Shown one piece after another: positions 10,869 to 19,403 of a DNA stretch of 64,000 bases. This DNA comes from Hydrogenovibrio crunogenus (GTDB lineage: Bacteria > Pseudomonadota > Gammaproteobacteria > Thiomicrospirales > Thiomicrospiraceae), in contig NZ_CP032096.1 in NCBI RefSeq assembly GCF_004786015.1, positions 2,356,001 to 2,420,000 on the forward strand, written 5' to 3'. Under the pieces are notes generated by a model that was not told the origin of the DNA, ran no database searches, and worked only from the letters and a program-made list of their open reading frames with translations. Numbering within the stretch: the first letter of the stretch is position 1; the number at the start of each line of letters is the position of its first letter. Made by a program: the position numbers and the translations under genes.

Positions 10869-10899
10869 TTAAAAAATTCCAATAATTTTAAAATTAAAT

Positions 10900-10928
10900 T
10901 TGACAGCCTCAGCGCCTCTCTATACAAT
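10900..10928 (+). promoter_or_regulatory. sigma-70 promoter of tRNA-Phe/tRNA-Leu
   Basis: TTGACA at 10900-10905, a 17-bp spacer and TACAAT at 10923-10928, about 18 bp ahead of the tRNA-Phe 5' end. A strong stable-RNA-type promoter. Confidence 0.75.
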
Positions 10929-10945
10929 ACGCAAATTCAAATTTA

Positions 10946-11021
10946 GGCCACATAGCTCAGTCGGTAGAGCAAAGGATTGAAAATCCTTGTGTCCCTGGTT
11001 CGATTCCAGGTGTGGCCACCA
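10946..11021 (+). tRNA. tRNA-Phe(GAA)
   Basis: A 76-nt cloverleaf with encoded CCA. The acceptor GGCCACA pairs with TGTGGCC; the anticodon loop in GGATTGAAAATCC gives GAA; the T-loop GGTTCGATTCC is canonical. It is followed 37 bp later by tRNA-Leu and probably cotranscribed. Confidence 0.97.
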
Positions 11022-11058
11022 CATTTTTTAAGGTGTTTTTCTTTAAAACATCTTATAC

Positions 11059-11142
<84 letters not shown>

Positions 11143-11150
11143 CATTATTA

Positions 11151-11177
11151 AGCCCAGGTTTTCACCTGGGCTTTTTT
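11151..11177 (+). terminator. rho-independent terminator of tRNA unit
   Basis: Stem AGCCCAGGT with ACCTGGGCT, short loop, then TTTTTT. Confidence 0.9.
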
Positions 11178-11319
11178 ATTTCTATTCTCATGGTTTTAAC
11201 ACGCCAACTCAACCTTTTTCAGACTCATTCAAGTATTCCCAAAAGCAGTTTGTGATAAAGTTATCGTAAGATAAGTCGATTAACTGACTGATAATCCTGT
11301 TTTTATCGGAAATGCAGAC

Positions 11320-11673
11320 ATGGCTAAAAGAACATTTAAAACCGAGCTTGATATCGAAAAGATTGATTGGATGTTGCAACTCCCAATGGCACAACGTGCC
11401 AAAGAGTTAAAGCAGTGCGATTTGAACTCGCTGGCCAAAGCCATGTCGACGTTTCATTCCAGCAAAGTCAATCAAATGGCCAAAGCACTCTCACCTTCAA
11501 CAGAAAAAGAATTCATTCGCACGGTTAGAATGCATAAAGGGGAAATTCCTTTTCCGAAAAAAAGCGCCCCTAAAACCAAAGTGATCATCAAATATCGTTA
11601 CGGATTGCCGATACTGGCTAGCATCATCTTATTGCTGACCATCTTTTTTATTGATCATCTCATGCCAAAATAA
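11320..11673 (+). CDS. hypothetical protein with C-terminal membrane anchor
   Basis: 117 residues: a soluble helical N-terminal part of about 85 residues, a basic segment (KKSAPKTKVIIKYRYG), then one hydrophobic helix (LPILASIILLLTIFFI) at the C-terminus. That predicts a tail-anchored inner-membrane protein with a cytoplasmic body. It is a single gene with its own upstream region. I do not recognise the family. Confidence 0.65.
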   Translation: MAKRTFKTELDIEKIDWMLQLPMAQRAKELKQCDLNSLAKAMSTFHSSKVNQMAKALSPSTEKEFIRTVRMHKGEIPFPKKSAPKTKVIIKYRYGLPILASIILLLTIFFIDHLMPK

Positions 11674-11755
11674 ACATGCCATTGGATAAGTTCTCATCCT
11701 ATTGACTCCAGTTGATAAATCAAGCGGATACCTAGTCATTTAAGTACCATTGAAA

Positions 11756-12190
11756 TCATGGCCTAAAGAAACGATTAACCCATCGAATGATCGACCTTAA
11801 TACTGGAATTTTTTGATAAATATATTTTCCCGTATCCCAATAATCAATATGAGATAACACGTCGCCTTTCTGGTCAAAGACCACTTTTGACACACCGACT
11901 ATTCGGTGTTCTTTAAACTGTCGATCTAAAAAACAAAACTCCCATCGCAAAAAGGCCATTTGCTCTTCCAAAAGATAGTTCATCACAACAAATCTTGGCG
12001 ATATCGTGTGGTCAAACATGTGCTGGAAAATCTTTTGAATTTGCTTTTTTCCCACCACTTGATTAAATGGGTCTTCAAAATAAGCATTTTCAGAAAACAG
12101 GGGCATTAACAAACTGCTCAAGTTTCCTTCCGTCAAATTTTCATAAGCATGAATATAGGACAACAATTTTTTCTTATAGATTTGACTCAT
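11756..12190 (-). CDS. SnoaL-like / NTF2-family protein
   Basis: A 144-residue protein with an NTF2-like fold pattern (FSENAYFEDPFNQVVGKKQI, then VSKVVFDQKGDVLSHIDYWD). Such proteins are often found beside SDR, CFA and photolyase genes in photo-oxidative stress clusters. Its ATG overlaps the SDR stop by 4 bp (ATGA), so translation is coupled. Catalytic role unknown; possibly a small-molecule or lipid modifying accessory. Confidence 0.75.
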   Translation of the reverse strand: MSQIYKKKLLSYIHAYENLTEGNLSSLLMPLFSENAYFEDPFNQVVGKKQIQKIFQHMFDHTISPRFVVMNYLLEEQMAFLRWEFCFLDRQFKEHRIVGVSKVVFDQKGDVLSHIDYWDTGKYIYQKIPVLRSIIRWVNRFFRP

Positions 12191-12948
12191 TTCAGCAGTC
12201 CTCTAGTGATGAAAAACACCCAACGATAGGGCAATATTTTAAGAAGTTTTAAAAACACAGTTACCTTCTTGGGAAAAGTGACTTCAAATGATTTACCTTT
12301 ATGATGAATCATTTGAACAATCTTGTTTGCCGCTTCATCCGGCATCATCAATCCGGGCATTTCAAATTGATTTTTGTCAGTCAAACGTGTTTTCACAAAG
12401 CCATGATTAATGACTTGCAAGGTCACGCCATAAGCTTCTAATTCCGGCTGGATAGATTCTGCAAGGTTTAACAAAGCCGCCTTGGGTGCAGAATAAGCAC
12501 CACCATAAGGCAAGCCAACTTGACTGGCAATACTGATATTCCAAAGCCAGCGCATCTTAATCTCTGGTGTTTGAATCACGCGATTTTTCATAGCCACCAT
12601 TAACGCAACACACCCTAGATAATTCACCGCATTCATGGAATTAAATGACGCATAATCAAATGCATCAAAAGACATAGGCTGGTAAGTTCCAGCATTGTAA
12701 AACCATATATCCAGCCCCCCAAAAAATGCCCAGGCCTGGTCAATTTTTGCAGCCAACCCATCGGTTTGTGTCACATCAATATTCAGTCTCTGCAATTGAT
12801 TACCGAACTGTTTTTTTAACGATGTTAATTCATCTGATTGCTCTGCCGTTCGAGAAGAAGCTACCACCAAATACCCTTCCTGTAACAGCGATTGCGTCAA
12901 AGACAACCCAATACCCGAAGAGGCTCCCACAATCCATATTCTTCTCAT
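12187..12948 (-). CDS. short-chain dehydrogenase/reductase (SDR)
   Basis: A 253-residue SDR with the nucleotide-binding GASSGIG motif at residues 8-14 and the catalytic Y-x3-K in AYSAPKAAL. The C-terminus is hydrophobic/basic. It is first in a two-gene leftward operon with the SnoaL-like gene and divergent from the FAD oxidoreductase, sharing the MerR-type operator region. Substrate not determinable; lipid-related in context. Confidence 0.88.
   Translation of the reverse strand: MRRIWIVGASSGIGLSLTQSLLQEGYLVVASSRTAEQSDELTSLKKQFGNQLQRLNIDVTQTDGLAAKIDQAWAFFGGLDIWFYNAGTYQPMSFDAFDYASFNSMNAVNYLGCVALMVAMKNRVIQTPEIKMRWLWNISIASQVGLPYGGAYSAPKAALLNLAESIQPELEAYGVTLQVINHGFVKTRLTDKNQFEMPGLMMPDEAANKIVQMIHHKGKSFEVTFPKKVTVFLKLLKILPYRWVFFITRGLLK
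12730..12739. repeat. CCAGGCCTGG palindrome, copy 2
   Basis: Inside the SDR gene, read as Gln-Ala-Trp. Confidence 0.8.
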
Positions 12949-12997
12949 TTTTATACTCCATCAAATACTTAAATCCATAAATTTTTCAATCAAGTAT

Positions 12998-13045
12998 TGC
13001 ATAACTGTATAACTTATGTATAAATAATAGCATATTAGTTATACA
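12998..13045. promoter_or_regulatory. TGTATA repeat operator at divergent SDR/FAD-oxidoreductase promoter
   Basis: TGTATA occurs at 13006-13011 and 13017-13022 (11-bp period), with an inverted copy TATACA at 13040-13045 and a near copy TGCATA at 12999. The core TGTATAACTTATGTATAA matches the merR-proximal site at 18499-18516 except at the two spacer bases. An overlapping -35 (TTGCAT at 12998) and an AT-rich -10 suggest repression by occlusion. Confidence 0.65.
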
Positions 13046-13057
13046 AGGTGAAGCGTC

Positions 13058-14404
13058 ATGAATACAGAAACCACCAAAATAATGCCAGAAAAACAGAAAA
13101 TCGCTGTGGTTGGTAGCGGCATCAGCGGCATTGCAAGCGCTTGGTTTTTAAGCCAAAACCATGACGTTACCCTGTTTGAAAAAAATGACTATATTGGCGG
13201 TCATACTCATACGGTTGAAATCCAGGACGATCAAAATCAGACCTTACCTGTGGACACCGGATTCATTGTGTATAACGAACCCAATTACCCGTTATTAACC
13301 GCAATGTTCCAACACTTGAATATCGAGACAATCCTTACAGAAATGAGTTTTGCGGTATCCATCGACAATGGAAAAATTGAATATTCTGGCAATAACCTCA
13401 ACACACTCTTTGCACAAAGACGTAATCTTTTTTCTGTAACGCATTGGAATATGATCAGCGATATTGTTCGCTTCAACCGAAGAGCAAAACAGGACCTAGC
13501 CGCTCGTTCTAAAAACTTGGTCGAGATGACATTAGGGCATTATTTAGAAAAACATAAGATGTCGCCTGCGATGCGCGACTATTATCTATTGCCGATGGCG
13601 GCAGCTATCTGGTCCTGCCCAACGCATACCATGCTCAAATTTCCGGTTTTGAGCTTCTTACAATTTTTTGAAAATCATGGATTATTAAATATAGAAAATC
13701 GACCACAATGGCAAACGGTTGCAAATGGCAGCATTGAATATTTAAAGGCTATTTTGCGACAAGAAACCTTTACACACCTGAAACACAATAAAGTCACACA
13801 AGTGACACCAGATCCTGGTGCGAACCAAGTCAAAGTAACCACTGAATCTGGCAAAGCTTCTTATTTCGACCAAGTGGTACTAGCCAGCCATGCTGATGAA
13901 AGTTATCAAATGATTGCCGAGGATTATCAACCCGATTTTTGTCTACTTCAGGCTTTCCAGTATCAAAAAAATACCGCTTACCTTCACTCCGATACTCAGT
14001 TAATGCCTTGCCGCAAAAACACCTGGGCCGCATGGAACTATCTCAGAGAAATGCAACACGAAGAGAAGCGGGTTGCCGTCACTTATTGGATGAATAGGCT
14101 CCAATCCCTTAAAACCGAGACCCCGGTTTTTGTGACCTTGAACCCGATTAAACAACCTGACCCAGACAAGACATTCAAAGTGTTTGAGTATGATCACCCG
14201 GTCTTTAACCAGGCCGCCATTTCAGCACAAAAGCACTTAATCGATCTTCAAGGAAAACATGGGCTCTATTTCGCCGGCGCCTATACCGGATATGGTTTTC
14301 ATGAAGATGGTTTGCGCAGCGCCGTTGCCATTGCAAAATACTTTGGCGTAACGCTTCCGTGGCAAAAAGACACACCGATGGATGAGGAACCCAATCATGC
14401 CTAG
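13058..14404 (+). CDS. FAD-dependent amine-oxidase-like oxidoreductase
   Basis: A 448-residue flavoprotein with an N-terminal dinucleotide motif (AVVGSGISGIASAWFL) and the C-terminal FAD-binding FAGAYTGYGFHEDGLRSA. Homologues sit beside DUF1365 and CFA synthase genes and are proposed to act on membrane fatty acids, for example desaturation or furan fatty acid formation; here that is inferred from context. It is first gene of the rightward unit, and its 3' end overlaps the DUF1365 start by 8 bp. Confidence 0.88.
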   Translation: MNTETTKIMPEKQKIAVVGSGISGIASAWFLSQNHDVTLFEKNDYIGGHTHTVEIQDDQNQTLPVDTGFIVYNEPNYPLLTAMFQHLNIETILTEMSFAVSIDNGKIEYSGNNLNTLFAQRRNLFSVTHWNMISDIVRFNRRAKQDLAARSKNLVEMTLGHYLEKHKMSPAMRDYYLLPMAAAIWSCPTHTMLKFPVLSFLQFFENHGLLNIENRPQWQTVANGSIEYLKAILRQETFTHLKHNKVTQVTPDPGANQVKVTTESGKASYFDQVVLASHADESYQMIAEDYQPDFCLLQAFQYQKNTAYLHSDTQLMPCRKNTWAAWNYLREMQHEEKRVAVTYWMNRLQSLKTETPVFVTLNPIKQPDPDKTFKVFEYDHPVFNQAAISAQKHLIDLQGKHGLYFAGAYTGYGFHEDGLRSAVAIAKYFGVTLPWQKDTPMDEEPNHA

Positions 14405-15191
14405 CCAAGGATACCTCTGTGACGTGATGCATCAGCGTTTACGCCCGTTTCAATATCGATTTAACTACAAAGTCTTTAACTTAAAGGTCGATATCGATCG
14501 CATCGAAACAGAGTCCGAGCAATTAAAGTGGCTATCACTAAATCGATTCAACTTAATCAGCTTATTCACCAAAGACTATGGCGCACGTGATCCAAATATT
14601 TCTTGGCGGGAATGGGCCAACACCCTGTTAGCAGACTACGGATTACCTTCTCCAGCGGATCGAATCGAACTGGTGTGTTCTCCAAGAATGCTAGGAGTGA
14701 TCTTTAATCCTTTGGCCGTTTGGTATGCCTACAACCAAAATAATGAACTCATCGGCATCATCGGTGAAGTCAGCAATACATTTGGTCAATGGCATCATTA
14801 CGTGCTCACTCGGCAAGGAAAGCCATTAGTTCTTCCAAATCAGACATTGAAAGCTCGCGCCAACAAAGATTTTCATGTCTCCCCTTTTATCAGTATGAAT
14901 GCATTTTATCAATTTCGTTTTTACATCCCTGGCCAACATTACAAACTGTGGATCAGGCAATATGAACAAAATAAACCAACTTTAATCGCCACTCAAATCG
15001 GCAAACAACATCCCCTTACGAACGCACTTTTATTAAAAGCAACACTTCATTTTCCAATGAATTCACTCAAGGTTCTTTTATTGATTCATTGGTGGGCGCT
15101 CAAAATTTGGGTCAAAGGGGGAAAATTTCATCCAACCCCGAAACACTTATCTCAGACCCAACACAGTCACTCGGAGATGACATTATGTTGA
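14397..15191 (+). CDS. DUF1365 protein
   Basis: 264 residues from the ATG at 14397, preferred over 14382 because GAGGA lies correctly before it. Family features include SPRMLGVIFNPLAVWY and FHVSPFISMNAFYQFRF. DUF1365 proteins co-occur with CFA synthases and the FAD oxidoreductase in the singlet-oxygen response regulons of Rhodobacter-like bacteria. Biochemical role unproven. It overlaps both the preceding gene and the CFA synthase start. Confidence 0.88.
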   Translation: MPSQGYLCDVMHQRLRPFQYRFNYKVFNLKVDIDRIETESEQLKWLSLNRFNLISLFTKDYGARDPNISWREWANTLLADYGLPSPADRIELVCSPRMLGVIFNPLAVWYAYNQNNELIGIIGEVSNTFGQWHHYVLTRQGKPLVLPNQTLKARANKDFHVSPFISMNAFYQFRFYIPGQHYKLWIRQYEQNKPTLIATQIGKQHPLTNALLLKATLHFPMNSLKVLLLIHWWALKIWVKGGKFHPTPKHLSQTQHSHSEMTLC

Positions 15192-16402
15192 AACTTATTA
15201 CCACGCCAATCGAATGGATGATGCCTTCTCACCTATTGCAGAAGTTCATCCAAACCTTGCCCTTCAAACATATTCAAAAGGGCAGTCTCACGGTGCAGTA
15301 TTTGGGACAATCCTATCGCTTTGAAGGCCCGCTCCCCGGCAGTCATGCTGACTTAGAAATTCTATCTATATTGCGATTCGGGTATTTACTGAAAACACAG
15401 GGTGAACTAGGGTTTGCTCAAGCGTATATTGAACATTCTATTCGAACGGCATCCTTACATCAGCTCATGACTTTGGCACACCAAAACCGCGCTGAGTTTA
15501 CTCAGCTTCTGCATCATAAAAAACCGCTAGGCATCTGGCATTTGTGGCGTCATCGCAGACGCCATAATTCTGTTTCCAATAGTCGACGGAATATTGCCGC
15601 CCACTATGACCTCGGTAATGATTTTTATGAACTCTGGCTTGATGACAGCATGAGCTATTCCAGTGGACTCTTTTTGAAAAAAGGCGAGTCGTTAGAGCAA
15701 GCTCAACAACAAAAATACCAACGTATTCTGGATCAATTACCTTTGCATGGACAAGAAAGTGTGCTTGAAATCGGCTGCGGATGGGGTGGGTTTGCTGAAA
15801 TCGCGACCCAAAAAGGTATCGACTATAAAGGACTCACGCTTTCAATCGAACAACAAAACTACGCTTCAAACCGTTTGAAAGCCCTCCAACTCAACAACAA
15901 AGCGGATATTACCCTTCAGGATTACCGACATGAAACCGGTCAATATGACTACATCGTCAGCATTGAGATGTTTGAAGCCGTTGGAAAGGAGTATTGGCAC
16001 CGTTATTTTGAACAGCTTCAACGGAATTTAAAAAGCCATGGTAAAGCCGTGTTGCAAATTATCACCATTGATGATGAAGAAGCGGAAACTTATCAAAATG
16101 GCGTCGACTTTATCCAGTCGTACATTTTTCCGGGAGGGCTCCTTCCAAGCTTGGAACAACTCCATCAATTGGCGATAGAGCATCAATTCGAAATCGTGGA
16201 CCAGTTTGAATTCGGTCAAGACTACGCCACCACTCTTTCGCACTGGATGAAACAATTCAACGCTTCATCAGAAACTTTGGAAAAAATGGGATATGACGCA
16301 TCATTCCAGCGACTTTGGCGTTATTATCTAGACTATTGTCGTGTCGGATTCGAACAACAACATATCTCTGTTTACCAAATCACTTTAGAAAAGCGCTTTT
16401 AG
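15185..16402 (+). CDS. cfa: cyclopropane-fatty-acyl-phospholipid synthase family protein
   Basis: About 405 residues from the ATG at 15185 (MLKLITTPIEW), behind GGAG and overlapping the DUF1365 stop. The SAM-binding motif VLEIGCGWGGFAEIA and the family signature SYSSGLF are present, with C-terminal residues typical of CFA synthases. The enzyme methylates phospholipid acyl-chain double bonds with SAM at the inner membrane, stiffening membranes against oxidants and other stress. Family strong; the exact product (cyclopropane or methylated fatty acid) is open. Confidence 0.93.
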   Translation: MLKLITTPIEWMMPSHLLQKFIQTLPFKHIQKGSLTVQYLGQSYRFEGPLPGSHADLEILSILRFGYLLKTQGELGFAQAYIEHSIRTASLHQLMTLAHQNRAEFTQLLHHKKPLGIWHLWRHRRRHNSVSNSRRNIAAHYDLGNDFYELWLDDSMSYSSGLFLKKGESLEQAQQQKYQRILDQLPLHGQESVLEIGCGWGGFAEIATQKGIDYKGLTLSIEQQNYASNRLKALQLNNKADITLQDYRHETGQYDYIVSIEMFEAVGKEYWHRYFEQLQRNLKSHGKAVLQIITIDDEEAETYQNGVDFIQSYIFPGGLLPSLEQLHQLAIEHQFEIVDQFEFGQDYATTLSHWMKQFNASSETLEKMGYDASFQRLWRYYLDYCRVGFEQQHISVYQITLEKRF

Positions 16403-16419
16403 GGCTAAGGATGCCATTA

Positions 16420-16515
16420 TGTTGTCTCGACTCTTTATGGGGCTTCAAAGTCGGGGAAGTGATCTTGTTTTTTCAAAAAACACCTTAGGAAACGTTAAAA
16501 GATGGGTCCTTTAAA
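16420..16515 (+). CDS. possible 31-residue peptide
   Basis: A small frame between cfa and the chalcone-isomerase-like gene starts with ATG at 16420 behind AAGGA and ends at the TAA at 16513-16515, overlapping the next start by 14 bp. The sequence is not hydrophobic and resembles nothing I know. It may be a leader or a remnant of a small gene lost from this cassette. Confidence 0.25.
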
Positions 16516-17053
16516 GAATCTCCATGGTTGGCAACCCGTTCGCAGGGTTGCCCTTTTTATTCTTTTTCTTGCTATGGTGGGACGCCCCATGCCCATCTTG
16601 GCAGAAGCAATTCCCACTCTCAAAAAGACAGGGCAAACAACCGCCTATTGGGCGGGGGTAATCCCTGTCTATGATGCACAACTGTGGGTCTCAGACGAAG
16701 TGACTTTGGAAAATCTGCTTACAGACCAGACCGCTCTCAATCTAAAATTGTGTTATCACGTCCCGCTAAGTCAAAAAGATTTTGTCGAAGCAGCGGAAAC
16801 AGGGTTACCGACACCACTGTCTCCACTTCATTCACAAGCGGTGAATGCGCTACACTTATCTTATGAAAGCGTTTCGCCAAACGATTGCTATCGCCTGTCC
16901 TACGATAGGACCAACGGCACTCAGTTATGGCTAAATAATCAACTGAAGTTTGAAAATAACACGCCTGGTTTCAAAGCGCTATACTTCGGTCTTTGGTTAG
17001 GAAAAACGCCGCTTTCAGATACGGTTAAAAACAATCTTTTAAAAGGGTTATAG
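16502..17053 (+). CDS. chalcone isomerase-like periplasmic protein
   Basis: 183 residues with an N-terminal signal segment (VALFILFLAMVGRPMPILAEA) and a CHI-like body (YWAGVIPVYDAQLWV; final FKALYFGLWLGKTPLSD). Bacterial CHI-fold proteins of this kind bind fatty acids rather than flavonoids, so an envelope-lipid role fits the neighbouring CFA genes. The stop is 1 bp before the photolyase ATG. Confidence 0.8.
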   Translation: MGPLKNLHGWQPVRRVALFILFLAMVGRPMPILAEAIPTLKKTGQTTAYWAGVIPVYDAQLWVSDEVTLENLLTDQTALNLKLCYHVPLSQKDFVEAAETGLPTPLSPLHSQAVNALHLSYESVSPNDCYRLSYDRTNGTQLWLNNQLKFENNTPGFKALYFGLWLGKTPLSDTVKNNLLKGL

Positions 17054-17054
17054 T

Positions 17055-18494
17055 ATGAAAACACTGGTTTGGTTACAACGTGAACTCAGAATTCAACACC
17101 ACCCTGCCTTAGAAGCGGCGTTGGCGGAGTCAGACGATATTATTGTGGCGTATTTTCACGACCCTGAACAAACCATCGGTGACGCCAATACTGCTTGGCT
17201 TGCTAACAGCTTACAGCAACTCCAGCAGGACTTTAAGGCACACGATGGCCGACTATGGTGTCTTGAAGGCAACTTTGAGCAGCAATTAGACCACATGATT
17301 CAAACCTACCAGATTGAACAAGTTTTCTACACGTTTCAGCTCGGACATCCATTTAAAACCATGCAACAGCAAGCGCTCAATGTATGTCAACGCTACCAGG
17401 TAGCATTACGTGCCTTTGACACCGAAAACTGGCTTCCTTATGACCAGTTACTCAATCAATCTGGACGACCCTATAAAGTTTTCACCCCTTTTTACAACAC
17501 GTTAAGCCAGAAGCTGTCAGAATTACTTCCCTTCTCTCATGCGATAAACTCCTTGGAGAAAACCGCCAGAACCATTTGCCAATCCGGACAGGATCAAACC
17601 CTTCCTCAAAGCTTAACTCACCTTTCAACCCGCCCCTGGGCCCGAAAGGTCATGCAACACTGGCAAACAGGCGAACGCCAGGCCTGGGAAAAATTTGAAC
17701 GCTTTCTCAACGAAGGGCTGGCGCACTACGAACAAAATCGTGACTTTCCAGCGGTTGAAGGCACCAGTCAATTGTCACCACATTTACATTTTGGCGAAAT
17801 TCACAGCCGAGCCATTGTATTTGAATTATTAACATTAGAAACAGAACCCGGCATTGCCAACCAGGCCATTCATGTCTGGTTGAGACAATTGGCTTGGAGA
17901 GAGTTTGCCCGCAGTATCTTGTGGCATTTCCCTCACACTGAGACCCACCCTTTTCAAGCCAAATTCGAAACTTTCTTTCGCCCTTTATCGGAAGCAGACC
18001 CTGAACAAGTAAAAAACTACCAGGCCTGGTGCGCGGGACACACGGGCGTGCCAATTATTGATGCGGGCATGAAACAGCTCTGGGAAACAGGTTGGATGCA
18101 CAATCGTGTTCGTATGCTGGTGGCTTCTTGGCTCACCAAAAATGCCGATATTGATTGGCGCGCCGGGGCGCATTGGTTTAATAATACTCTGGTTGATGCG
18201 GATCCAGCCAATAACACCTTAGGCTGGCAGTGGGTCGCTGGTTGCGGTGTTGATGCTGCCCCTTACTATCGCCTTTTCAATCCTGTTCGACAAAGTGAAA
18301 AATTCGACGCAGAAGGCCATTATTTACGCCAATGGCTGCCTGAATTAACCCCCTATTCCAGCAAACAGATTCACGCACCTTGGCAAACCACCCCAAACGA
18401 AAAACGTGTTCGTCCAATCATTGATTTAACGGAATCACGCCAACGCCATTTAGAAAAAGTGGCGACCCTTAAATCTTTAAACCAGATTCATTGA
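17055..18494 (+). CDS. phrB: deoxyribodipyrimidine photolyase
   Basis: A 479-residue class I photolyase. An N-terminal Rossmann antenna domain (KTLVWLQRELRIQHHPAL) is followed by the helical FAD domain with WLRQLAWREFARSI, GVPIIDAGMKQLWETGWMHN and TLGWQWVAGCGVDAAPYY. It repairs UV-induced cyclobutane pyrimidine dimers using light. Length and FAD-site motifs are complete. It is translationally close to the CHI-like gene and followed by merR, so a light-stress cassette is likely. Confidence 0.95.
   Translation: MKTLVWLQRELRIQHHPALEAALAESDDIIVAYFHDPEQTIGDANTAWLANSLQQLQQDFKAHDGRLWCLEGNFEQQLDHMIQTYQIEQVFYTFQLGHPFKTMQQQALNVCQRYQVALRAFDTENWLPYDQLLNQSGRPYKVFTPFYNTLSQKLSELLPFSHAINSLEKTARTICQSGQDQTLPQSLTHLSTRPWARKVMQHWQTGERQAWEKFERFLNEGLAHYEQNRDFPAVEGTSQLSPHLHFGEIHSRAIVFELLTLETEPGIANQAIHVWLRQLAWREFARSILWHFPHTETHPFQAKFETFFRPLSEADPEQVKNYQAWCAGHTGVPIIDAGMKQLWETGWMHNRVRMLVASWLTKNADIDWRAGAHWFNNTLVDADPANNTLGWQWVAGCGVDAAPYYRLFNPVRQSEKFDAEGHYLRQWLPELTPYSSKQIHAPWQTTPNEKRVRPIIDLTESRQRHLEKVATLKSLNQIH
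17678..17687. repeat. CCAGGCCTGG palindrome, copy 3
   Basis: Inside the photolyase gene, read as Gln-Ala-Trp. Confidence 0.8.
18020..18029. repeat. CCAGGCCTGG palindrome, copy 4
   Basis: Second copy in the photolyase gene, also Gln-Ala-Trp. Confidence 0.8.
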
Positions 18495-18498
18495 CGAA

Positions 18499-18516
18499 TG
18501 TATAACTACTGTATAA
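18499..18516 (+). promoter_or_regulatory. TGTATA direct-repeat operator upstream of merR
   Basis: TGTATAACTACTGTATAA: TGTATA at 18499 and 18510, same 11-bp period as at 13006/13017. It ends 1 bp before the first ATG, with TTGACG at 18491 as a possible -35. This suggests autoregulation by the encoded MerR protein. Confidence 0.65.
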
Positions 18517-18517
18517 G

Positions 18518-19375
18518 ATGTCAGCTATGAAAAACTCTCAACCAACCAGCGATGCACTTTTTCCCATTCGGGAAGTGGCCAAATTAACTGGCGTCAACCC
18601 AATCACTCTTCGTGCCTGGGAGCGCCGTTATGGTTTAATTGAACCGGTGAGAACCGACTCAGGGCATCGTCTTTATACTCAGAACAACATTGACACGCTG
18701 AGAGAGGTGGTGCAGCTCACACAGCAGGGCATCCCTATCAGTCAAATCAAAAACCTAGTTGATGCCGCCAAGCCAGAGACGATTGAACCCAAACTGGAAA
18801 AAGAGCTTGCGCCGCAACTGACAAAACTTTTGAAGAACCAAAATATTGTTGAACTCAATGCCTTGCTTGATACCGTTTTGGCGGATTATCCTAGTGAATT
18901 CTGGCGAGACCTGTTTTCACAGTTGACTCTGGAACTGTCACAGGCCCCGGAAGCACCGTCTTACCGTCTTTGGCAAAGCCTGTTATTGCCCCGATTATAT
19001 TCACGACTTCACTTATCAACACGCCAGCTGACTCAGCCTCTGAAACGAGTATGGGTTCAAACCTCGCCAGAAACCAGCAGTGTTCAAGGCGCTTTGGCGG
19101 CGCTATATATGGTCTCAAAAGGGTTTTACCCTTTATGGCAACCGCCCGGAAACATCGTTTTTGAGACGCTACTAGCCGAGCTTCAAGCCCTTCAATGTAT
19201 GGGAATTGCAGTGGTCGATGAGACGGGAAATTTCAACAATAACGATTGGCAGCATTGGATTGAAACCCATCCAAGCTTTGAGCTTTTTCTGTTTTTGAAT
19301 CAAAAATCATGCGACTTATCTCATCACATACAAGTGACTTACCGCCCACTCAGTAATACTTTATTGACTCAATAA
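18518..19375 (+). CDS. MerR-family regulator (LitR/CarH-like N-terminus, no B12 motif)
   Basis: 285 residues. The N-terminal MerR domain (FPIREVAKLTGVNPITLRAW, then RTDSGHRLYT) is typical of the LitR/CarH branch. The C-terminal 200 residues resemble the LitR effector part in outline, but I see no E-x-H-x2-G cobalamin motif, so direct light sensing through B12 is unlikely. The start may be the ATG at 18518 or the one at 18527. It likely represses its own gene and the divergent cassette through the TGTATA repeats. Confidence 0.85.
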   Translation: MSAMKNSQPTSDALFPIREVAKLTGVNPITLRAWERRYGLIEPVRTDSGHRLYTQNNIDTLREVVQLTQQGIPISQIKNLVDAAKPETIEPKLEKELAPQLTKLLKNQNIVELNALLDTVLADYPSEFWRDLFSQLTLELSQAPEAPSYRLWQSLLLPRLYSRLHLSTRQLTQPLKRVWVQTSPETSSVQGALAALYMVSKGFYPLWQPPGNIVFETLLAELQALQCMGIAVVDETGNFNNNDWQHWIETHPSFELFLFLNQKSCDLSHHIQVTYRPLSNTLLTQ

Positions 19376-19383
19376 AAAATAAA

Positions 19384-19403
19384 AGGAAAAGTTTAAACTT
19401 TTC
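19384..19403. terminator. palindrome between convergent merR and LOV genes
   Basis: GGAAAAGTTTAAACTTTTCC is a perfect 20-bp inverted repeat between the stops of the two convergent genes and overlaps the LOV stop codon. AT-rich, so only a weak terminator candidate. Confidence 0.4.

Noticed and set aside
10946-11021. tRNA-Phe as classical 3'-end attachment site of the integrase element
   Set aside because: The element lies on the 5' side of the tRNA, and no duplicated tRNA 3' end was found in 1-10900.
18518-19375. B12-dependent LitR/CarH photoreceptor
   Set aside because: No E-x-H-x2-G cobalamin motif in the C-terminal part.
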